Of a stretch of 64,000 nucleotides of DNA, positions 24,011-34,313 are shown piece by piece; position 1 is the stretch's first letter, and every line of letters starts with the position of its first letter. Source of the stretch: Stygiolobus caldivivus (GTDB lineage Archaea > Thermoproteota > Thermoprotei_A > Sulfolobales > Sulfolobaceae). The DNA is taken from assembly GCF_019704315.1 (NCBI RefSeq), contig NZ_AP024597.1:2170001-2234000 (forward strand), in the 5' to 3' direction. The notes beneath the pieces are model-generated. The model saw nothing but the letters and a program-made list of their open reading frames with translations, made no database searches and had not been told where the DNA came from. The position numbers and the translations under genes were made by a program.

Positions 24011-27000
24011 ATGAGTAATTTAAAGCTGACGAGGAGGGACTTTTTAAAAGTAAGCGGAGTCACGGCAGCGGCTACTGCCATACTCCTTAATTCAGGGTCG
24101 ATAGCTAGTAAATTATTTAACTCGCAAGAAGAAGGTTATCACTATACGCTGAATTACCCTTCTGACGAAGTAGTTTACGGTAACTGTTTCCAGTGTCTGG
24201 GCAGGTGCTCTCTAGAGATAGTGAGAACCCCTACCGGTTTTCCGAGGTTCATAACGGGGACAATAGGCTGGCATATAAACGACGGCGGTGTATGCCCAAG
24301 GGGAGCATCTGATGTTTATTACTATTTTGCTCCAGCTAGGCTAAGGTTCCCGTTAATCAGAGCCGGTGACAGAGGTTCGGGTAAATGGATGGCTATAGAT
24401 TACGACACGGCGATCGATATAATAGTCAACGGTGCGAGTGCCCCGAGCTGGAGTAAGATAGGCCTCAACCCACAGCAACTAGGTGTAGGTAACTTCCCTG
24501 GCTTAAAAACGATAAGGGAGACCAACCCCCACGCATTAGCCTATTTCCAAGGAAGAGACCAGTTAGTCCCGGGCATAGATGCAGGTTTCTTCGCAGGTAA
24601 TTTCGGGACAGCTAACGCAGGTGCCCACGGTGGGTTCTGTTCAATGAATGTCTATACAGCAGGAGTATATGTCACCGGGGCACCCGTATGGGAGTACGCT
24701 GGACCGGATGAAGAAAGAGCACAGTATTTCATACTCGCTGGGCTAGCCGGAGACCATTTCCCTAACTGGATGAGAAGGATAATAGCTAGAATTAGAGAAA
24801 ATGGAGGAAAAGTGGTAACTATAGCCCCTGAAAGGTTTGGGTTCTATTCAGTCTCAGATGAGCACTTATTCGTTAACCCGGCAACTGATGGAGCATTGGC
24901 AATGGGTTGGATAAGAGTATTAGTTGACTTTCATTACTATGTGTATAAAGCATATTTATCAAGCAACGGGCAAGGTTCTCAAGTCTTAAACCCGCAGACC
25001 TTACAGCCCGTTTCCCCCGCATATGATACGTCTTCCGGTCAACTGATAATGCAGACAATAACTCCCAGCGGACAAGTTGTACAACTACCCCAATTAGGCG
25101 ATATCCCCTCTACTGCCGTATTCCCTCATATAGATGAGGAGTTCCTCAGATACTACACTAACTTATCTTGGTTAGTAATAGTAAATCCGAATCCACAAAA
25201 CGGTGACTGTTTAGACCCCAGCGACCCCAGTGCGGATAATAACGTAGGGTTGCACCTCAGGATGCCCGTCCAAAATAAACAATATGTATCAGCTCATCCG
25301 TGGCTGGAAGCCATAATGGGTTCAGACGGTAACGTTTACTCATATGTTGATACTCCTTGGCAGAACAACGTAATGCCGATCCTGACATTAGACGAATTAC
25401 CTCAAAATATGCAATCTCAAATAGTGCAAGTCCCCTATAAACTAAAGAACGGACAAACAGTTAAAGTCCCTGCTATACAAGTCACAGTTCCTAAAGCATT
25501 AGGTTCAAGTGATACGATAACCGTGACCGTGACTACCGCCTTCGAGCTCTTGAGGGCTGAACTCCTGAACTACGACCCTTACACTCCGAGCGGACAAACA
25601 CCGCAATACGGTGCCCTAAGTGTAGCAGAGGTAACCGGTATACCCCATACCACGGTAGTGAGGATTGCTAATGAGATTGCAACTACGGCATTTCAGAAGT
25701 CCATATACGAGCCGGTAAAGTGGATCGACTATCTGGGTAGGTTCCATGACCACGTCGTCGGGAGACCTGTGTCGATATACTTTATGAGGGGCTTGGCAGG
25801 CCATGCAAACGGTTTCATGAGTGCAGCCGCGATGTATTATCTAGTGCTAATGGTCGGTGCATGGGACAACCCAGGTGCTGACCTCTATAAGTACCCATAT
25901 CCACATTACTTCCCTGGAGTTGCTGTCCCACCTCACCCCTTAGCTAATACTCCGACAATTGACCCTGATATAGCAAATGCAACTAGCGGAATGACATTAA
26001 GTAACCCCAAGACTAGGTCAGGCTTCTTAAAGACCGAATATATATACAATGACGGCACTGTAGATATCAAGAGCGTAAAGATAGTAGGAGCCGGTCCCTA
26101 CGGGTTCCCAGATGGGCCGGATGACCTCGTGATATACAAGAACGGCAGACCCCTTCTGGTAGATAGGGGATATAGCTGGGAGTTGCCGTTAACTACTCAG
26201 CGCTCTATTTCAGCAGTTGCCTATACAGCGTATTTAATGAATAAGTATCCAAATATGGTAGTCCCGTATAAAGTCCAGGCAATGCTATGGTATATTACCG
26301 CACCATACTGGAATAACGCCTATTCATTAACAGACATATTACAGAAAGTCACGGAGAAAGACCAGAACGGTAACTACGTAGTCCCATTTAACATTAGTGT
26401 GGACTTGTTTATGCAGGAGACCGATAACGTGGTAGACCTTGTCATCCCAGACTTGTCCTTCCTCGAAATATACGGTTTCCATTCGATATATGACAGACCC
26501 ACGAGCCTCCCTCAAGGTCCGTCAGACTCCCTCAACTGGCCCGTATTGCCCGCGATGTACCCCGTACTATCTAACGGGGATTTCATGCTGACACTAGCTT
26601 GGATCCTCAGGATATACCCGAAACAAGGTGACACCATCGACCCTACAAAATGTCCTCACTACACGACTCAAGACCCAGTAACCGGGCTACCACTGGTGAG
26701 CCCGGTAACTATTCACGACCCAGTAACCGGCACCCCAATATTACAACAAGGGCAGCCGGGAATGATATCCACTGGGATGTACATATTAAAGTCCGGTACA
26801 TTATTAGCAGGGTACGGTGACAATTTCCAGTACATATTGGCTAATGATAAGGGTTCGCCAACACCCAATCCCCAACAACTGAAGTTATATGCCTCATTTG
26901 TACCTAACGGGGCTAACCAGCAGGACATCATTAACCAGATACTGAATAGTGTACCTCAAGGACAAACTTTCTCTACCGCGACAACTTATAAGATCTCAGC

Positions 27001-28324
27001 TAGCCAGAGGTCTTCTGGTATCGAACATTACTTCAGGGTCCCAGTCCAGTTCCAGCCCGGGCTACAGCAGATGTTAGAAGACATAATAAACACATACGCT
27101 CAGGGAAAGATGACGATAGACGAGATAAACCCGGGATATGTTAAGGTAGGAAAAGGCGGTGCAGTTTACGTCTTACCACCCTCTATCAGGTACATGAGAA
27201 ATGTCAACATGTTCTACTTCCTTGGCTGGGGTAAGTTCATGCCGGGTGGATACGGAGGAATAGGGTTACCTTTCGTGCATAGGATATACCTAGAGTATCT
27301 ACAGAAGTTTAGACTGGCTGCTGCAGGTAAATGGACTGGGTATAATGCAGCTTACTATTACTACTATACTTTAACCGGCAATACGAGCTTCTTAATAAGG
27401 AGTGTTTTACCCAATGATTCTTACGGCCAAGCACTATCCAAGACGATACTAGACTACCATAGACCCTTCGGCGGTTATTATCCTCCGCCAGCATGGAACT
27501 CTGATATCACGCCTGACGGTATCGACCTCAACGAATACCCGTTAACATTCTTTGTCAGGAGACACGATAGGACATATCATACTTGGTCGTTCAATGTCCC
27601 GTGGCTGATGGCTATTATGCCCTATACGCCAATTATGTTAAGTTCGGCTGACCCTTACGTACAGAGCATGGGGATTAAATCGGGTGACTTCGTCCAGTTC
27701 GAGGCAATTAATGAACCTTGGTCAGGCGGGCTGAGGACCACACTAACCGGAATTGCATTCTTAGATAACGCCACTAGGCCTGGAGCGGCGTGGGTAATAG
27801 TGTCTTCCCAAGCGTTACCGGGCTTCAGGGGTATGACTAGTGAGTCACCGCAAGTTAAGTACAGCGTCTTAAACAACTGGGCTAATATCTTATATATGCC
27901 TGAGTCGAGAGGTGGAAAGCTATCCCCTCAAACAGACGGGGCGTATCCGGTAATGTACCTAGACCCGATAACTGGACAAACCGCTTGGCACGACAGTAGG
28001 ATTAAAATTGTAGGAGTAGCCAGCGGAGCCACTAAAGTGCAAGTAACAGCTAACAAATTCACGTACATGGGACAAGACTTTTCAAACCAAGATATCCTCA
28101 CTGTGATAATGAACCAGCTTGGTGGGCAAATTAACGTTAGTGGGACGTCTAATGGAGCTCCCTTCGCCCAGCCCGTCGATGTACCACATTTGAGATTTGA
28201 CGCAAACAATATGCAGAATACTTCCATATGGAGCTTTGTGGCCCCGTATTCACTGGCGCAAAACAACTACCAATTAGGTAACTACAAGATAAGGTACGGT
28301 TTCGCAGGTGAACCCACAAGTTAG
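24011..28324 (+). CDS. Molybdopterin oxidoreductase catalytic subunit (DMSO reductase family; sulfur/polysulfide/tetrathionate reductase-like)
   Basis: A very large (1437-residue) bis-MGD enzyme. A Tat signal with twin arginines (TRRDFLK, Arg8-Arg9) precedes a hydrophobic stretch, so it is exported folded. An N-terminal [4Fe-4S] site shows C-x2-C-x3-C near 58-65 and a fourth Cys in VCPRG near 95. The probable Mo ligand is the Cys in AHGGFCSMN near 209. The C-terminal MGD-binding domain is seen around 1200-1330 (for example [20 protein letters not shown]). Most family members have 750-1250 residues, so about 200 or more residues are inserted, including a Pro/Thr/Gln-rich part near 310-420. Neighbours (NrfD, Fe-S subunit, TorD) match a sulfur-reductase-type complex facing the pseudo-periplasm. 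The exact acceptor (sulfur, polysulfide, tetrathionate or other) is not readable. A TTG at 24002 is an alternative start. Confidence 0.88.
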   Translation: MSNLKLTRRDFLKVSGVTAAATAILLNSGSIASKLFNSQEEGYHYTLNYPSDEVVYGNCFQCLGRCSLEIVRTPTGFPRFITGTIGWHINDGGVCPRGASDVYYYFAPARLRFPLIRAGDRGSGKWMAIDYDTAIDIIVNGASAPSWSKIGLNPQQLGVGNFPGLKTIRETNPHALAYFQGRDQLVPGIDAGFFAGNFGTANAGAHGGFCSMNVYTAGVYVTGAPVWEYAGPDEERAQYFILAGLAGDHFPNWMRRIIARIRENGGKVVTIAPERFGFYSVSDEHLFVNPATDGALAMGWIRVLVDFHYYVYKAYLSSNGQGSQVLNPQTLQPVSPAYDTSSGQLIMQTITPSGQVVQLPQLGDIPSTAVFPHIDEEFLRYYTNLSWLVIVNPNPQNGDCLDPSDPSADNNVGLHLRMPVQNKQYVSAHPWLEAIMGSDGNVYSYVDTPWQNNVMPILTLDELPQNMQSQIVQVPYKLKNGQTVKVPAIQVTVPKALGSSDTITVTVTTAFELLRAELLNYDPYTPSGQTPQYGALSVAEVTGIPHTTVVRIANEIATTAFQKSIYEPVKWIDYLGRFHDHVVGRPVSIYFMRGLAGHANGFMSAAAMYYLVLMVGAWDNPGADLYKYPYPHYFPGVAVPPHPLANTPTIDPDIANATSGMTLSNPKTRSGFLKTEYIYNDGTVDIKSVKIVGAGPYGFPDGPDDLVIYKNGRPLLVDRGYSWELPLTTQRSISAVAYTAYLMNKYPNMVVPYKVQAMLWYITAPYWNNAYSLTDILQKVTEKDQNGNYVVPFNISVDLFMQETDNVVDLVIPDLSFLEIYGFHSIYDRPTSLPQGPSDSLNWPVLPAMYPVLSNGDFMLTLAWILRIYPKQGDTIDPTKCPHYTTQDPVTGLPLVSPVTIHDPVTGTPILQQGQPGMISTGMYILKSGTLLAGYGDNFQYILANDKGSPTPNPQQLKLYASFVPNGANQQDIINQILNSVPQGQTFSTATTYKISASQRSSGIEHYFRVPVQFQPGLQQMLEDIINTYAQGKMTIDEINPGYVKVGKGGAVYVLPPSIRYMRNVNMFYFLGWGKFMPGGYGGIGLPFVHRIYLEYLQKFRLAAAGKWTGYNAAYYYYYTLTGNTSFLIRSVLPNDSYGQALSKTILDYHRPFGGYYPPPAWNSDITPDGIDLNEYPLTFFVRRHDRTYHTWSFNVPWLMAIMPYTPIMLSSADPYVQSMGIKSGDFVQFEAINEPWSGGLRTTLTGIAFLDNATRPGAAWVIVSSQALPGFRGMTSESPQVKYSVLNNWANILYMPESRGGKLSPQTDGAYPVMYLDPITGQTAWHDSRIKIVGVASGATKVQVTANKFTYMGQDFSNQDILTVIMNQLGGQINVSGTSNGAPFAQPVDVPHLRFDANNMQNTSIWSFVAPYSLAQNNYQLGNYKIRYGFAGEPTS

Positions 28325-28349
28325 GTTCTTTTTTCGTGAATTTTCCTCA

Positions 28350-28355
28350 AGAGGT
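28350..28355 (+). promoter_or_regulatory. Shine-Dalgarno site of the Fe-S subunit gene
   Basis: GAGGTG lies 11 bases before the ATG at 28367 within the 42-base gap after the catalytic subunit gene. It indicates internal, leadered translation in the operon. Confidence 0.5.
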
Positions 28356-28366
28356 GAAAAGTCCGC

Positions 28367-29206
28367 ATGTCCTCAAACCAAAATCCCCAAATCACTCTAA
28401 ATATAAGAGAAGGAGGAGTTGAACACAGCCTACCATATCATAATAAAAAGAATTATGCGATAATAACAGATCTAAATAAGTGCTTCGGCTGTGCAGGGTG
28501 TCAGATGTCTTGTAAGGAATGGAACACCTCAGGTATGTTTGGGCCTCTCCCAGACCTCAACCCCTATGGAGACCTAGATGTCATGTTTTGGCTCAGGGTA
28601 ATGTACGTAGAAGTAGGTAACTACCCGCAGACAAAGGTATACAACATCCCGATCAACTGTTTCCACTGCATGGACGCACCATGTGTCCCGGTATGCCCAG
28701 TAGGGGCTACCTTTAAGAGAGAAGAAGACGGTATTGTGCTAGTGGATTACACTGAATGTATAGGGACTAAATATTGCATCTATGCTTGTCCTTATGGTAA
28801 TAGATTCTTCGACTATGTTGAAGGTGTGACCAAGAAATGTACGCACTGTTTTGACAGAATATACGACCCGACATTACCTCCCGAAGAGAGGATCCCGGCG
28901 TGTATCCACGGGTGTATGGTTCAGGCTAGGATTTGGGCAGATAGGCTAGACCCGACAGACCCGGGTAATATACTGTTCGTAGACAAGGGCGGTTTTGTCC
29001 TAGGCCCTGAAACCGGAGCCAACCCGGCAAGCGGTTATCTACCCTGGCGTAGTAACTACGCTGCAGACAATGACGTAGAGTTGTTAAGTGAATCTGAATA
29101 TTATAATGTCTGGACATCAAACGGTGTAGTCATTTTAGGTGCTCAAGGAAATAACTCGACGTATACGGAACAAAACCAGTCCTCATCTTCTAATTCCTCA
29201 AGTTAA
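28367..29206 (+). CDS. Fe-S electron-transfer subunit of the Mo reductase (DmsB/PsrB/SreB-like)
   Basis: A 279-residue ferredoxin-like subunit that relays electrons from the NrfD anchor to the Mo subunit. Four Cys groups are visible: [11 protein letters not shown] near 43-53, [14 protein letters not shown] near 100-113, [12 protein letters not shown] near 130-141, and CTHC...CIHGC near 159-186. In the third group the usual second Cys is Thr (C-x5-C-x3-C), so one cluster is probably [3Fe-4S] rather than [4Fe-4S], as known for NarH-type subunits with another residue there. It has no Tat signal and presumably travels with the catalytic subunit. The tail is Ser/Gln/Asn-rich. Only ten bases separate it from the TorD gene. 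Confidence 0.9.
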   Translation: MSSNQNPQITLNIREGGVEHSLPYHNKKNYAIITDLNKCFGCAGCQMSCKEWNTSGMFGPLPDLNPYGDLDVMFWLRVMYVEVGNYPQTKVYNIPINCFHCMDAPCVPVCPVGATFKREEDGIVLVDYTECIGTKYCIYACPYGNRFFDYVEGVTKKCTHCFDRIYDPTLPPEERIPACIHGCMVQARIWADRLDPTDPGNILFVDKGGFVLGPETGANPASGYLPWRSNYAADNDVELLSESEYYNVWTSNGVVILGAQGNNSTYTEQNQSSSSNSSS

Positions 29207-29216
29207 GGTGTTTTTT

Positions 29217-29870
29217 ATGTCACTCTCTACCTTAGACCAAGCCTCATTACGGTTTTTACTTTATGACCTTTTTTCAACACTTTTCTATTATAACTTTCAC
29301 GAAGAGGACTATACTAAGATGAGGGAAAAACTAGAGAAAGTGTCCTCTCTAGGGATAGATAAGGATGCCGTTGATGTAGGACGCATAAAGGACGTGGTGC
29401 TCAACTCTGCAAAGTCTGAGTTATTGATAGAATATTCTACACTGTTTTTGACCGGTCTCGGAGTGAAACCTTTGACACCGGTTGAAAGTAAGAGGTTCTT
29501 CTCGTTAATGGGGGAAAAAGTAGCGAGTTTTAGATATAACGATATACTTAGGTTCTTACGTTCACGAAACGTCAGGTTAAATTATATGCTGGGTGAGTTT
29601 CAGCCAGAGCCCGACAACATAGTTACAATTCTAGCTTTCATGAGCGTTCTAATAAAAGAGGAAATTACAATTTTGCAGAAAGGTGGTGATATATATAAAA
29701 ATAGGGCAGACCAGAGGAACTTCTTTACAACTCACATCTATAGCTGGATACCAGACTGGGCAAATGACGTGATCAATGATAAGAGGGCAAATATATATAG
29801 AGTGGTCTGTGAGGAACTGAGGAAGTGGTTGGAGGTCGAAAGGGAGTATTTAATAGGGGAAGGGAATTGA
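29217..29870 (+). CDS. TorD/DmsD-family molybdoenzyme maturation chaperone (SreE-like)
   Basis: A 217-residue all-helical cytoplasmic protein of the TorD/DmsD/NarJ type. It would hold the catalytic subunit for cofactor insertion and check its Tat export. The family core is the segment EFQPEPDNIVTILAFMSVLI (about 122-141), in which the E-P-D-x-I pattern matches the canonical E.PDH. The later FFTTHIYSWIPDW near 168-180 matches the H-x3-W helix. The ATG at 29217 is chosen over the earlier in-frame start because the latter lies inside the Fe-S subunit gene and adds 26 non-family residues. Its TGA overlaps the TTG start of the next gene. Confidence 0.85.
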   Translation: MSLSTLDQASLRFLLYDLFSTLFYYNFHEEDYTKMREKLEKVSSLGIDKDAVDVGRIKDVVLNSAKSELLIEYSTLFLTGLGVKPLTPVESKRFFSLMGEKVASFRYNDILRFLRSRNVRLNYMLGEFQPEPDNIVTILAFMSVLIKEEITILQKGGDIYKNRADQRNFFTTHIYSWIPDWANDVINDKRANIYRVVCEELRKWLEVEREYLIGEGN

Positions 29871-31345
29871 GAATAGGCTTAATCGTAACGAAGACAGCGA
29901 GAGAGAAATTAGGTGACCAGCTCTTAGTAGAACTCTATAAGGAGACTAACCTACCTTATATTGCTGAGTTCGGGGACTACTTGATCGAAGATGTGAAAAG
30001 TAATGAACTACAAGGGTTGCTAATAGTATCCGAAAAGGACGAACAGGACTTCATATCTAGTGTAGACGAAAAATTAGGGATAAGCCCTTTAGCTGTTGAA
30101 GTGCTACCCCTTTCATGGTTCCTGGGGAAAAGCCCTAAATACTCTAAGGTATTGTTAAAAGCTTATATTAAGAAGCTCTCAAAACAAGACTTTGTTTATA
30201 GGCTCCAGCCCGTGAAGGCTACTACGGTGACCAGGAGGTCTTTAATAAGGTTCAGGTTATATGAGTACAAATCCTACCCAATCCTCTTTGACGCTTTAAC
30301 CTTTGAAAGGGAGATTAATATTTTAATTCAGTCTTGTCCTAAAGGCCTCATCGCTAAATCTGTGGAAGGTGTTACCATAACTTCACCCCAGGAATGTTCT
30401 GGGTGCGGGTATTGCACAGCAAAGGGATTCCTAGGTTATCTAGAGATGCCTAATTTTACCACTGAGCAGTTCATATCTTTCATAAACGAAATTGTAAAGG
30501 AGTATAACTCGGCGGAGAAACCACAAGGCGTAGTCTTTACTTCTGAAAAGAACTTAGACCTAGGGGAGGGGGAAGACCTTTTCCCTCTCTTGATTCCCAG
30601 CGTAGCGTCTATTCATGAATCATTCGTATTGGCAACTTATGCATCAGGTTTAATCCCTGTTATCCTTTATGACCCCAAGGATGATATGGTCAGGAAAAGA
30701 GTCGAGGAGATCCCTAATGTTTTCCCGGGGACTAACCTGAGTGTTGTCAAGGTTAAAACGGGGGAGAAGATCCCGGCCCTAGAGACTAAACTCCCTAGGT
30801 CTCAAATCCCGGAGGGGGTCTCGTTAAACCGCTATAGGAGAAGGTCGCTCTATTTATGGGCGTTAGAAGAGATGGCTAAGAAAGTAAATATCGACGCAGA
30901 GGCAGAAATTCCCGGAGTGTATTATGTTGAGGTAGACCCTGAGAAATGCGTTTTATGTGGTGTCTGTGTAAGGGCATGTCAAATGCTTGTCCCTGATATG
31001 AAAACACAGAATGACCTTACGTCTCTTGAATACAATATCCCTTATTGTATAGGTTCGCAGAGGTGTGTTAAGAACTGCCCAGAAAACGCTATAAAAGTCG
31101 AGAGGATAGCTAAGTTTAAAGAACTCCAGAAAGTTAGAGTTAACCAAGCTAAGGTGACTAAATGTAGATATTGTGGAAAACCTATAGGTACAGTAAAGAT
31201 AAAGGGAAAAGTAGACACTTTATTAGTCCAATTCGGTTTCCTTGGGGCTGCTCAATACACGGATGTGTGTAATGAGTGCAAACAAAAGGAGCTCACAAAG
31301 ATGTGGATTGAAAATTATCTGAAAAGCAGAGATAAGGTGTCATAA
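29867..31345 (+). CDS. Ferredoxin-domain protein of the Mo reductase operon (SreD-like)
   Basis: A 492-residue protein combining an N-terminal part of unknown fold (about 1-175) with several Fe-S motifs. An isolated CSGCGYC lies near 180-186. A ferredoxin-like pair near 366-416 shows CVLCGVCVRACQ and CIGSQRCVKNCP, the latter again lacking one Cys. A C-terminal zinc-ribbon-like pair CRYCGKP and CNECKQ lies near 439-475. This matches descriptions of SreD in Acidianus ambivalens (inference by operon and motif). It probably assists electron transfer or cluster assembly. The TTG at 29867 overlaps the torD stop (TTGA), a better start than the GTG at 29825. Confidence 0.75.
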   Translation: MRIGLIVTKTAREKLGDQLLVELYKETNLPYIAEFGDYLIEDVKSNELQGLLIVSEKDEQDFISSVDEKLGISPLAVEVLPLSWFLGKSPKYSKVLLKAYIKKLSKQDFVYRLQPVKATTVTRRSLIRFRLYEYKSYPILFDALTFEREINILIQSCPKGLIAKSVEGVTITSPQECSGCGYCTAKGFLGYLEMPNFTTEQFISFINEIVKEYNSAEKPQGVVFTSEKNLDLGEGEDLFPLLIPSVASIHESFVLATYASGLIPVILYDPKDDMVRKRVEEIPNVFPGTNLSVVKVKTGEKIPALETKLPRSQIPEGVSLNRYRRRSLYLWALEEMAKKVNIDAEAEIPGVYYVEVDPEKCVLCGVCVRACQMLVPDMKTQNDLTSLEYNIPYCIGSQRCVKNCPENAIKVERIAKFKELQKVRVNQAKVTKCRYCGKPIGTVKIKGKVDTLLVQFGFLGAAQYTDVCNECKQKELTKMWIENYLKSRDKVS

Positions 31346-31346
31346 T

Positions 31347-31961
31347 ATGTATGTTATTTTATTTAACGTAATCGATAGTCTGATAAAGCCTGAAGAGAAA
31401 TTTGCATCAGTAGTGAGAGAAATACAGTGTGTAATAAACGGTTACTCTCTGAGTAGAGTCTACGTAAGTTATTCCTCTATTTTAGATACGGCGTACAAGG
31501 AGTGGAGGGATAAATTAATTAAGTCACCTTTATACGAAGACTCTTTGTTTTTAGAGGAACTAAGCTATAGAGCGAGGATATATATCGTCACAAATTTAGA
31601 CAAAATGTCGGTAAAACAGTTACTGGTCAGGAATAACCTTGATGTATTTGTTCAAGATGTAATATCTTCAGAAGACGTAAAAAGATATAAGCCTTCCAGG
31701 GAGTTCTTCGAATATGTTAGTAAAAAAGTTAATTCACCTATCCCTTCTATTATGTTAATTTCTTCAAATCCCTATGATGTGCTAGTAGCTAAGTCTTTAA
31801 ACATGAAAGCGCACTGGTTGAATAGAAAAGGTGAGGTTTTCATATTCCCTTCTAATTTACAGCCAGATAGTGTTATTAAAAGTATAAAAAGTATAGCGGA
31901 GAGTACAGCTCAGCATAAAGTAGACTCGTCAATGGGAGACTCTGCCCTGAGGTGTAGTTAA
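31347..31961 (+). CDS. HAD-like protein lacking the nucleophilic aspartate
   Basis: A 204-residue protein with the layout of haloacid dehalogenase type II hydrolases. Motif I would be LFNVIDSL at residues 5-12, where the first Asp of the D-x-D/FDxxGTL motif is Asn7 (codon AAC). Motif II is IVTN near 80-83, motif III Lys is in RYKPSREFF near 112-120, and motif IV is ISSNPYDVLVAKS near 136-148. Without the nucleophile, ordinary HAD catalysis is unlikely. It is one base after the SreD-like stop and is co-transcribed with the reductase genes. Possible roles are binding or assembly in that system. It could also be a mis-remembered sub-family that uses another residue. Confidence 0.68.
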   Translation: MYVILFNVIDSLIKPEEKFASVVREIQCVINGYSLSRVYVSYSSILDTAYKEWRDKLIKSPLYEDSLFLEELSYRARIYIVTNLDKMSVKQLLVRNNLDVFVQDVISSEDVKRYKPSREFFEYVSKKVNSPIPSIMLISSNPYDVLVAKSLNMKAHWLNRKGEVFIFPSNLQPDSVIKSIKSIAESTAQHKVDSSMGDSALRCS

Positions 31962-31962
31962 G

Positions 31963-32379
31963 GTGGTAGCGGATTCCCAGATATATGACTGGTTTACAGA
32001 GTTAGGGATGAAAGTAGAGAAAATAGCTAGCGGTAACTTTTATTTTCATATTACAATAGCACCGCCTATCGGTGAAGGCGTTAAAGTCTCAATTATCAGG
32101 ACTAACCCTAATTCTACATATTATATAGTTACTACAGTAGTAGACCTTGACTTAAATAAAATAAAAAAGGAACCTTCACTACTTAGGAACATAAAGAGAG
32201 AGCTAATGAGGATGAACGTAGAATTCTTCCTGCTCCCACCCGATGCTGAAGTCCCGAAGTCAATACAGATAGCCAAAATAGTTTTCATAGACGGTCTAAC
32301 CAAGAACGAAATGCTTAACGTAGTGGAGCTAGTTAAAAACTCAGCGTACTTGACTCTGAGCTGGCTTGAAGGTCCTTAA
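31963..32379 (+). CDS. DUF2299-like conserved archaeal protein
   Basis: A 138-residue soluble protein that resembles the archaeal DUF2299 family in length and pattern: a helix (IYDWFTELGMKVEKI), a beta-rich middle with FHITIAPPIGEGVKVSII near 28-45, two helices, and a strand IAKIVFIDGLTKNEM. The function is unknown. It starts with GTG one base after the HAD-like gene stop, so it ends the reductase operon. Its 3' end overlaps the convergent MFS gene by 39 bases. Confidence 0.65.
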   Translation: MVADSQIYDWFTELGMKVEKIASGNFYFHITIAPPIGEGVKVSIIRTNPNSTYYIVTTVVDLDLNKIKKEPSLLRNIKRELMRMNVEFFLLPPDAEVPKSIQIAKIVFIDGLTKNEMLNVVELVKNSAYLTLSWLEGP

Positions 32380-33486
32380 CGCTAGAAAGAACAGTATAGC
32401 TGACAAAAACCCTAAAGAGCTGAGTAGTCCCCACAAGACGATTGGTGAATAAAGGAAGAAAGTCATTAAGTAGCTTGCTAAGGAAGAGCCAAAGACCCTA
32501 CCCAATGAGGTAAATATCCCGAATACTCCTATCTGCTTTCCCCTCTGCCTCTTCTCGGTAAAAGACGTCGCCACAGCTTGGACTAAGGGGGAAACAATAA
32601 TTTCAGCCAAAGTGATAAAAATTATGTCCACCGCAGCCTCAGAGAAGTTGGTAATAAACGCTACTGCAAAATACGACACACCGTATATTATACATCCTAA
32701 AGGTAGGAATTTCCTAACATTAGAAAGCATTTTTCCGATATAGTCCTGCAGGACTACAATCATCATCCCGTTTATCATAAAGAGAAAACTCACCTGGACA
32801 ACAGTAAAATGGGTTACTGTGGTGTAAAAAGTAATTAACCCGAACCCTAATTGGCTCATAAGCATGAAAATCAGTGCTGAAGGTATGAGGAACTTGAGTA
32901 ATTTTTTAGAGACAGTGAATGAGACTTCAACACCTCCACGGAACTCCGGTAATAGCCTTACAAAGTATATAGGTATTAGGGCAATAAAACCCGCTATGAG
33001 CAGTAGCTTATTAAAACCTAAAGTTTGAAAGATATATCCACCGACCAGCGGTCCTATAGCCCACCCGGCATTTATCCCTACTCTTTGCCTACTAAAGGCC
33101 CTGATCAGGCTGTCGAGGTCGTCTTCAAAAATGTCACCTACAATAGACGTAGACGCGACAAAATAAATATCGTTAAAGAAAGTTTGGGCTAAGATTAGCG
33201 TAGACACGAGAATCGCTGAAGCAATTTGAGAGGCCATCATTATTGAAATAGACGCCATGGTGATAGCTAAATACATGCCTTTTCTTCTACCTAAAGTATC
33301 GGTCAAAATACCTCCTACATAATAAGCACCTAACCCTATAACGCCTTGTAAAAGGTAAAATAACGAAACCACGGTAAGGGGAAGTTTATAAACAGTATAT
33401 AATGCGTACCCTATAAAAGGCCATATTAAAGACCCACCTAAAGCCCTGAAAGCTCCTATGAGGGCTATCTTGTTAATATTGTCCAA
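32341..33486 (-). CDS. Major facilitator superfamily transporter
   Basis: A 381-residue protein with 11-12 hydrophobic segments. The MFS loop between helices 2 and 3 reads GGILTDTLGRRKGMYLA near residues 58-74, with a second related loop EKRQRGKQIGVFGIF near 313-327. The TTG at 33486 is the only start keeping the first helix; the upstream frame offers none better. Substrate unknown. It overlaps the DUF2299-like gene tail to tail and is 38 bases downstream of the creatininase-family gene on the same strand, so those two may be co-transcribed. Confidence 0.85.
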   Translation of the reverse strand: MDNINKIALIGAFRALGGSLIWPFIGYALYTVYKLPLTVVSLFYLLQGVIGLGAYYVGGILTDTLGRRKGMYLAITMASISIMMASQIASAILVSTLILAQTFFNDIYFVASTSIVGDIFEDDLDSLIRAFSRQRVGINAGWAIGPLVGGYIFQTLGFNKLLLIAGFIALIPIYFVRLLPEFRGGVEVSFTVSKKLLKFLIPSALIFMLMSQLGFGLITFYTTVTHFTVVQVSFLFMINGMMIVVLQDYIGKMLSNVRKFLPLGCIIYGVSYFAVAFITNFSEAAVDIIFITLAEIIVSPLVQAVATSFTEKRQRGKQIGVFGIFTSLGRVFGSSLASYLMTFFLYSPIVLWGLLSSLGFLSAILFFLALRTFKPAQSQVR

Positions 33487-33524
33487 CCTTTGTCATTTAA
33501 AATCAGCCATACACGTTTTTGAGT

Positions 33525-34247
33525 TTAAGCCCGGTTATTACACTTCTTTAATTCTTCAATTATTTTACTTACTAAAATGGATAACTCATCGACAGCTTTT
33601 TCAAGTGACTTCCTACCCTTATCTTCATCGATCTCCACTTTACCACCAATATTAATAATACCGTATTTATTTGCCTCACTAATAGGTATAGTCTTAAACA
33701 CCCCTTCATTTACTGTGTAGTCGTCTACTGACTCTAGATTTTCTTTTCTAACTAGCTCCTTATTGATAGCATAAATCCTAGAAGTTTCCGCAGACCCTGC
33801 GTGCATATCTATTACATTAAAGAGTTCTCTATCTCTTCCTACCATCGAGAAAACATGGACTTTAAAGCATTTATCCCCGTTCATATTAGTCTCTCTCCTC
33901 ACAAGGTCTAAAACAGATTCATTACCTCCATGTCCGTTTACAATGACCAGAGATGAGACCCCCGCATTTTTAGAGGTAGTTACTATGTCCATAAGGAAAT
34001 TAAACATGTTTATGTAACCGATTGAAAGGTGGGGGAAACCGTAGTGTTCCTTTGAGCAGCCGTAGTAAAGTGTAGGGTACAAGAGGACTTTATCTCTAAA
34101 CTTCTCTTCCACCCTTTGAGCTATCCACTCCGCGATTATACCGTCTGTCCCTAGGGGTAAATGGGGTCCGTGTTGCTCTATACTGCCTATTGGCATTAAC
34201 CCTATCTTTCCCCTTATTTCCTCCCTCGTAGCCTCTATCAACTTCAT
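33525..34247 (-). CDS. Creatininase-family amidohydrolase (ArfB/creatinine amidohydrolase-like)
   Basis: A 240-residue member of the creatininase superfamily, metal-dependent enzymes acting on cyclic or formyl amides. Metal ligands are visible: Glu and His of PIGSIEQHGPHLPLGTD (about 18-34, including the Asp), His of VNGHGGNES near 109-117, and Glu of MHAGSAETS near 146-154. In archaea one branch (ArfB) deformylates a pyrimidine on the way to riboflavin and F420; another is creatininase proper. The sequence alone does not separate them. It is followed by the MFS gene 38 bases away. Confidence 0.88.
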   Translation of the reverse strand: MKLIEATREEIRGKIGLMPIGSIEQHGPHLPLGTDGIIAEWIAQRVEEKFRDKVLLYPTLYYGCSKEHYGFPHLSIGYINMFNFLMDIVTTSKNAGVSSLVIVNGHGGNESVLDLVRRETNMNGDKCFKVHVFSMVGRDRELFNVIDMHAGSAETSRIYAINKELVRKENLESVDDYTVNEGVFKTIPISEANKYGIINIGGKVEIDEDKGRKSLEKAVDELSILVSKIIEELKKCNNRA

Positions 34248-34313
34248 TTAAATCCCGTCAGAGGTTGTATCCCGTTTTTGTAGTATTTTTCTCTTTCCTC
34301 CTTTTTTACGTCC

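Noticed and set aside
24011-28324. Nitrate reductase NarG
   Set aside because: Size and the altered Fe-S motif recall NarG/NarH, but the Tat signal, NrfD anchor and probable Cys Mo ligand fit a sulfur-compound reductase better.
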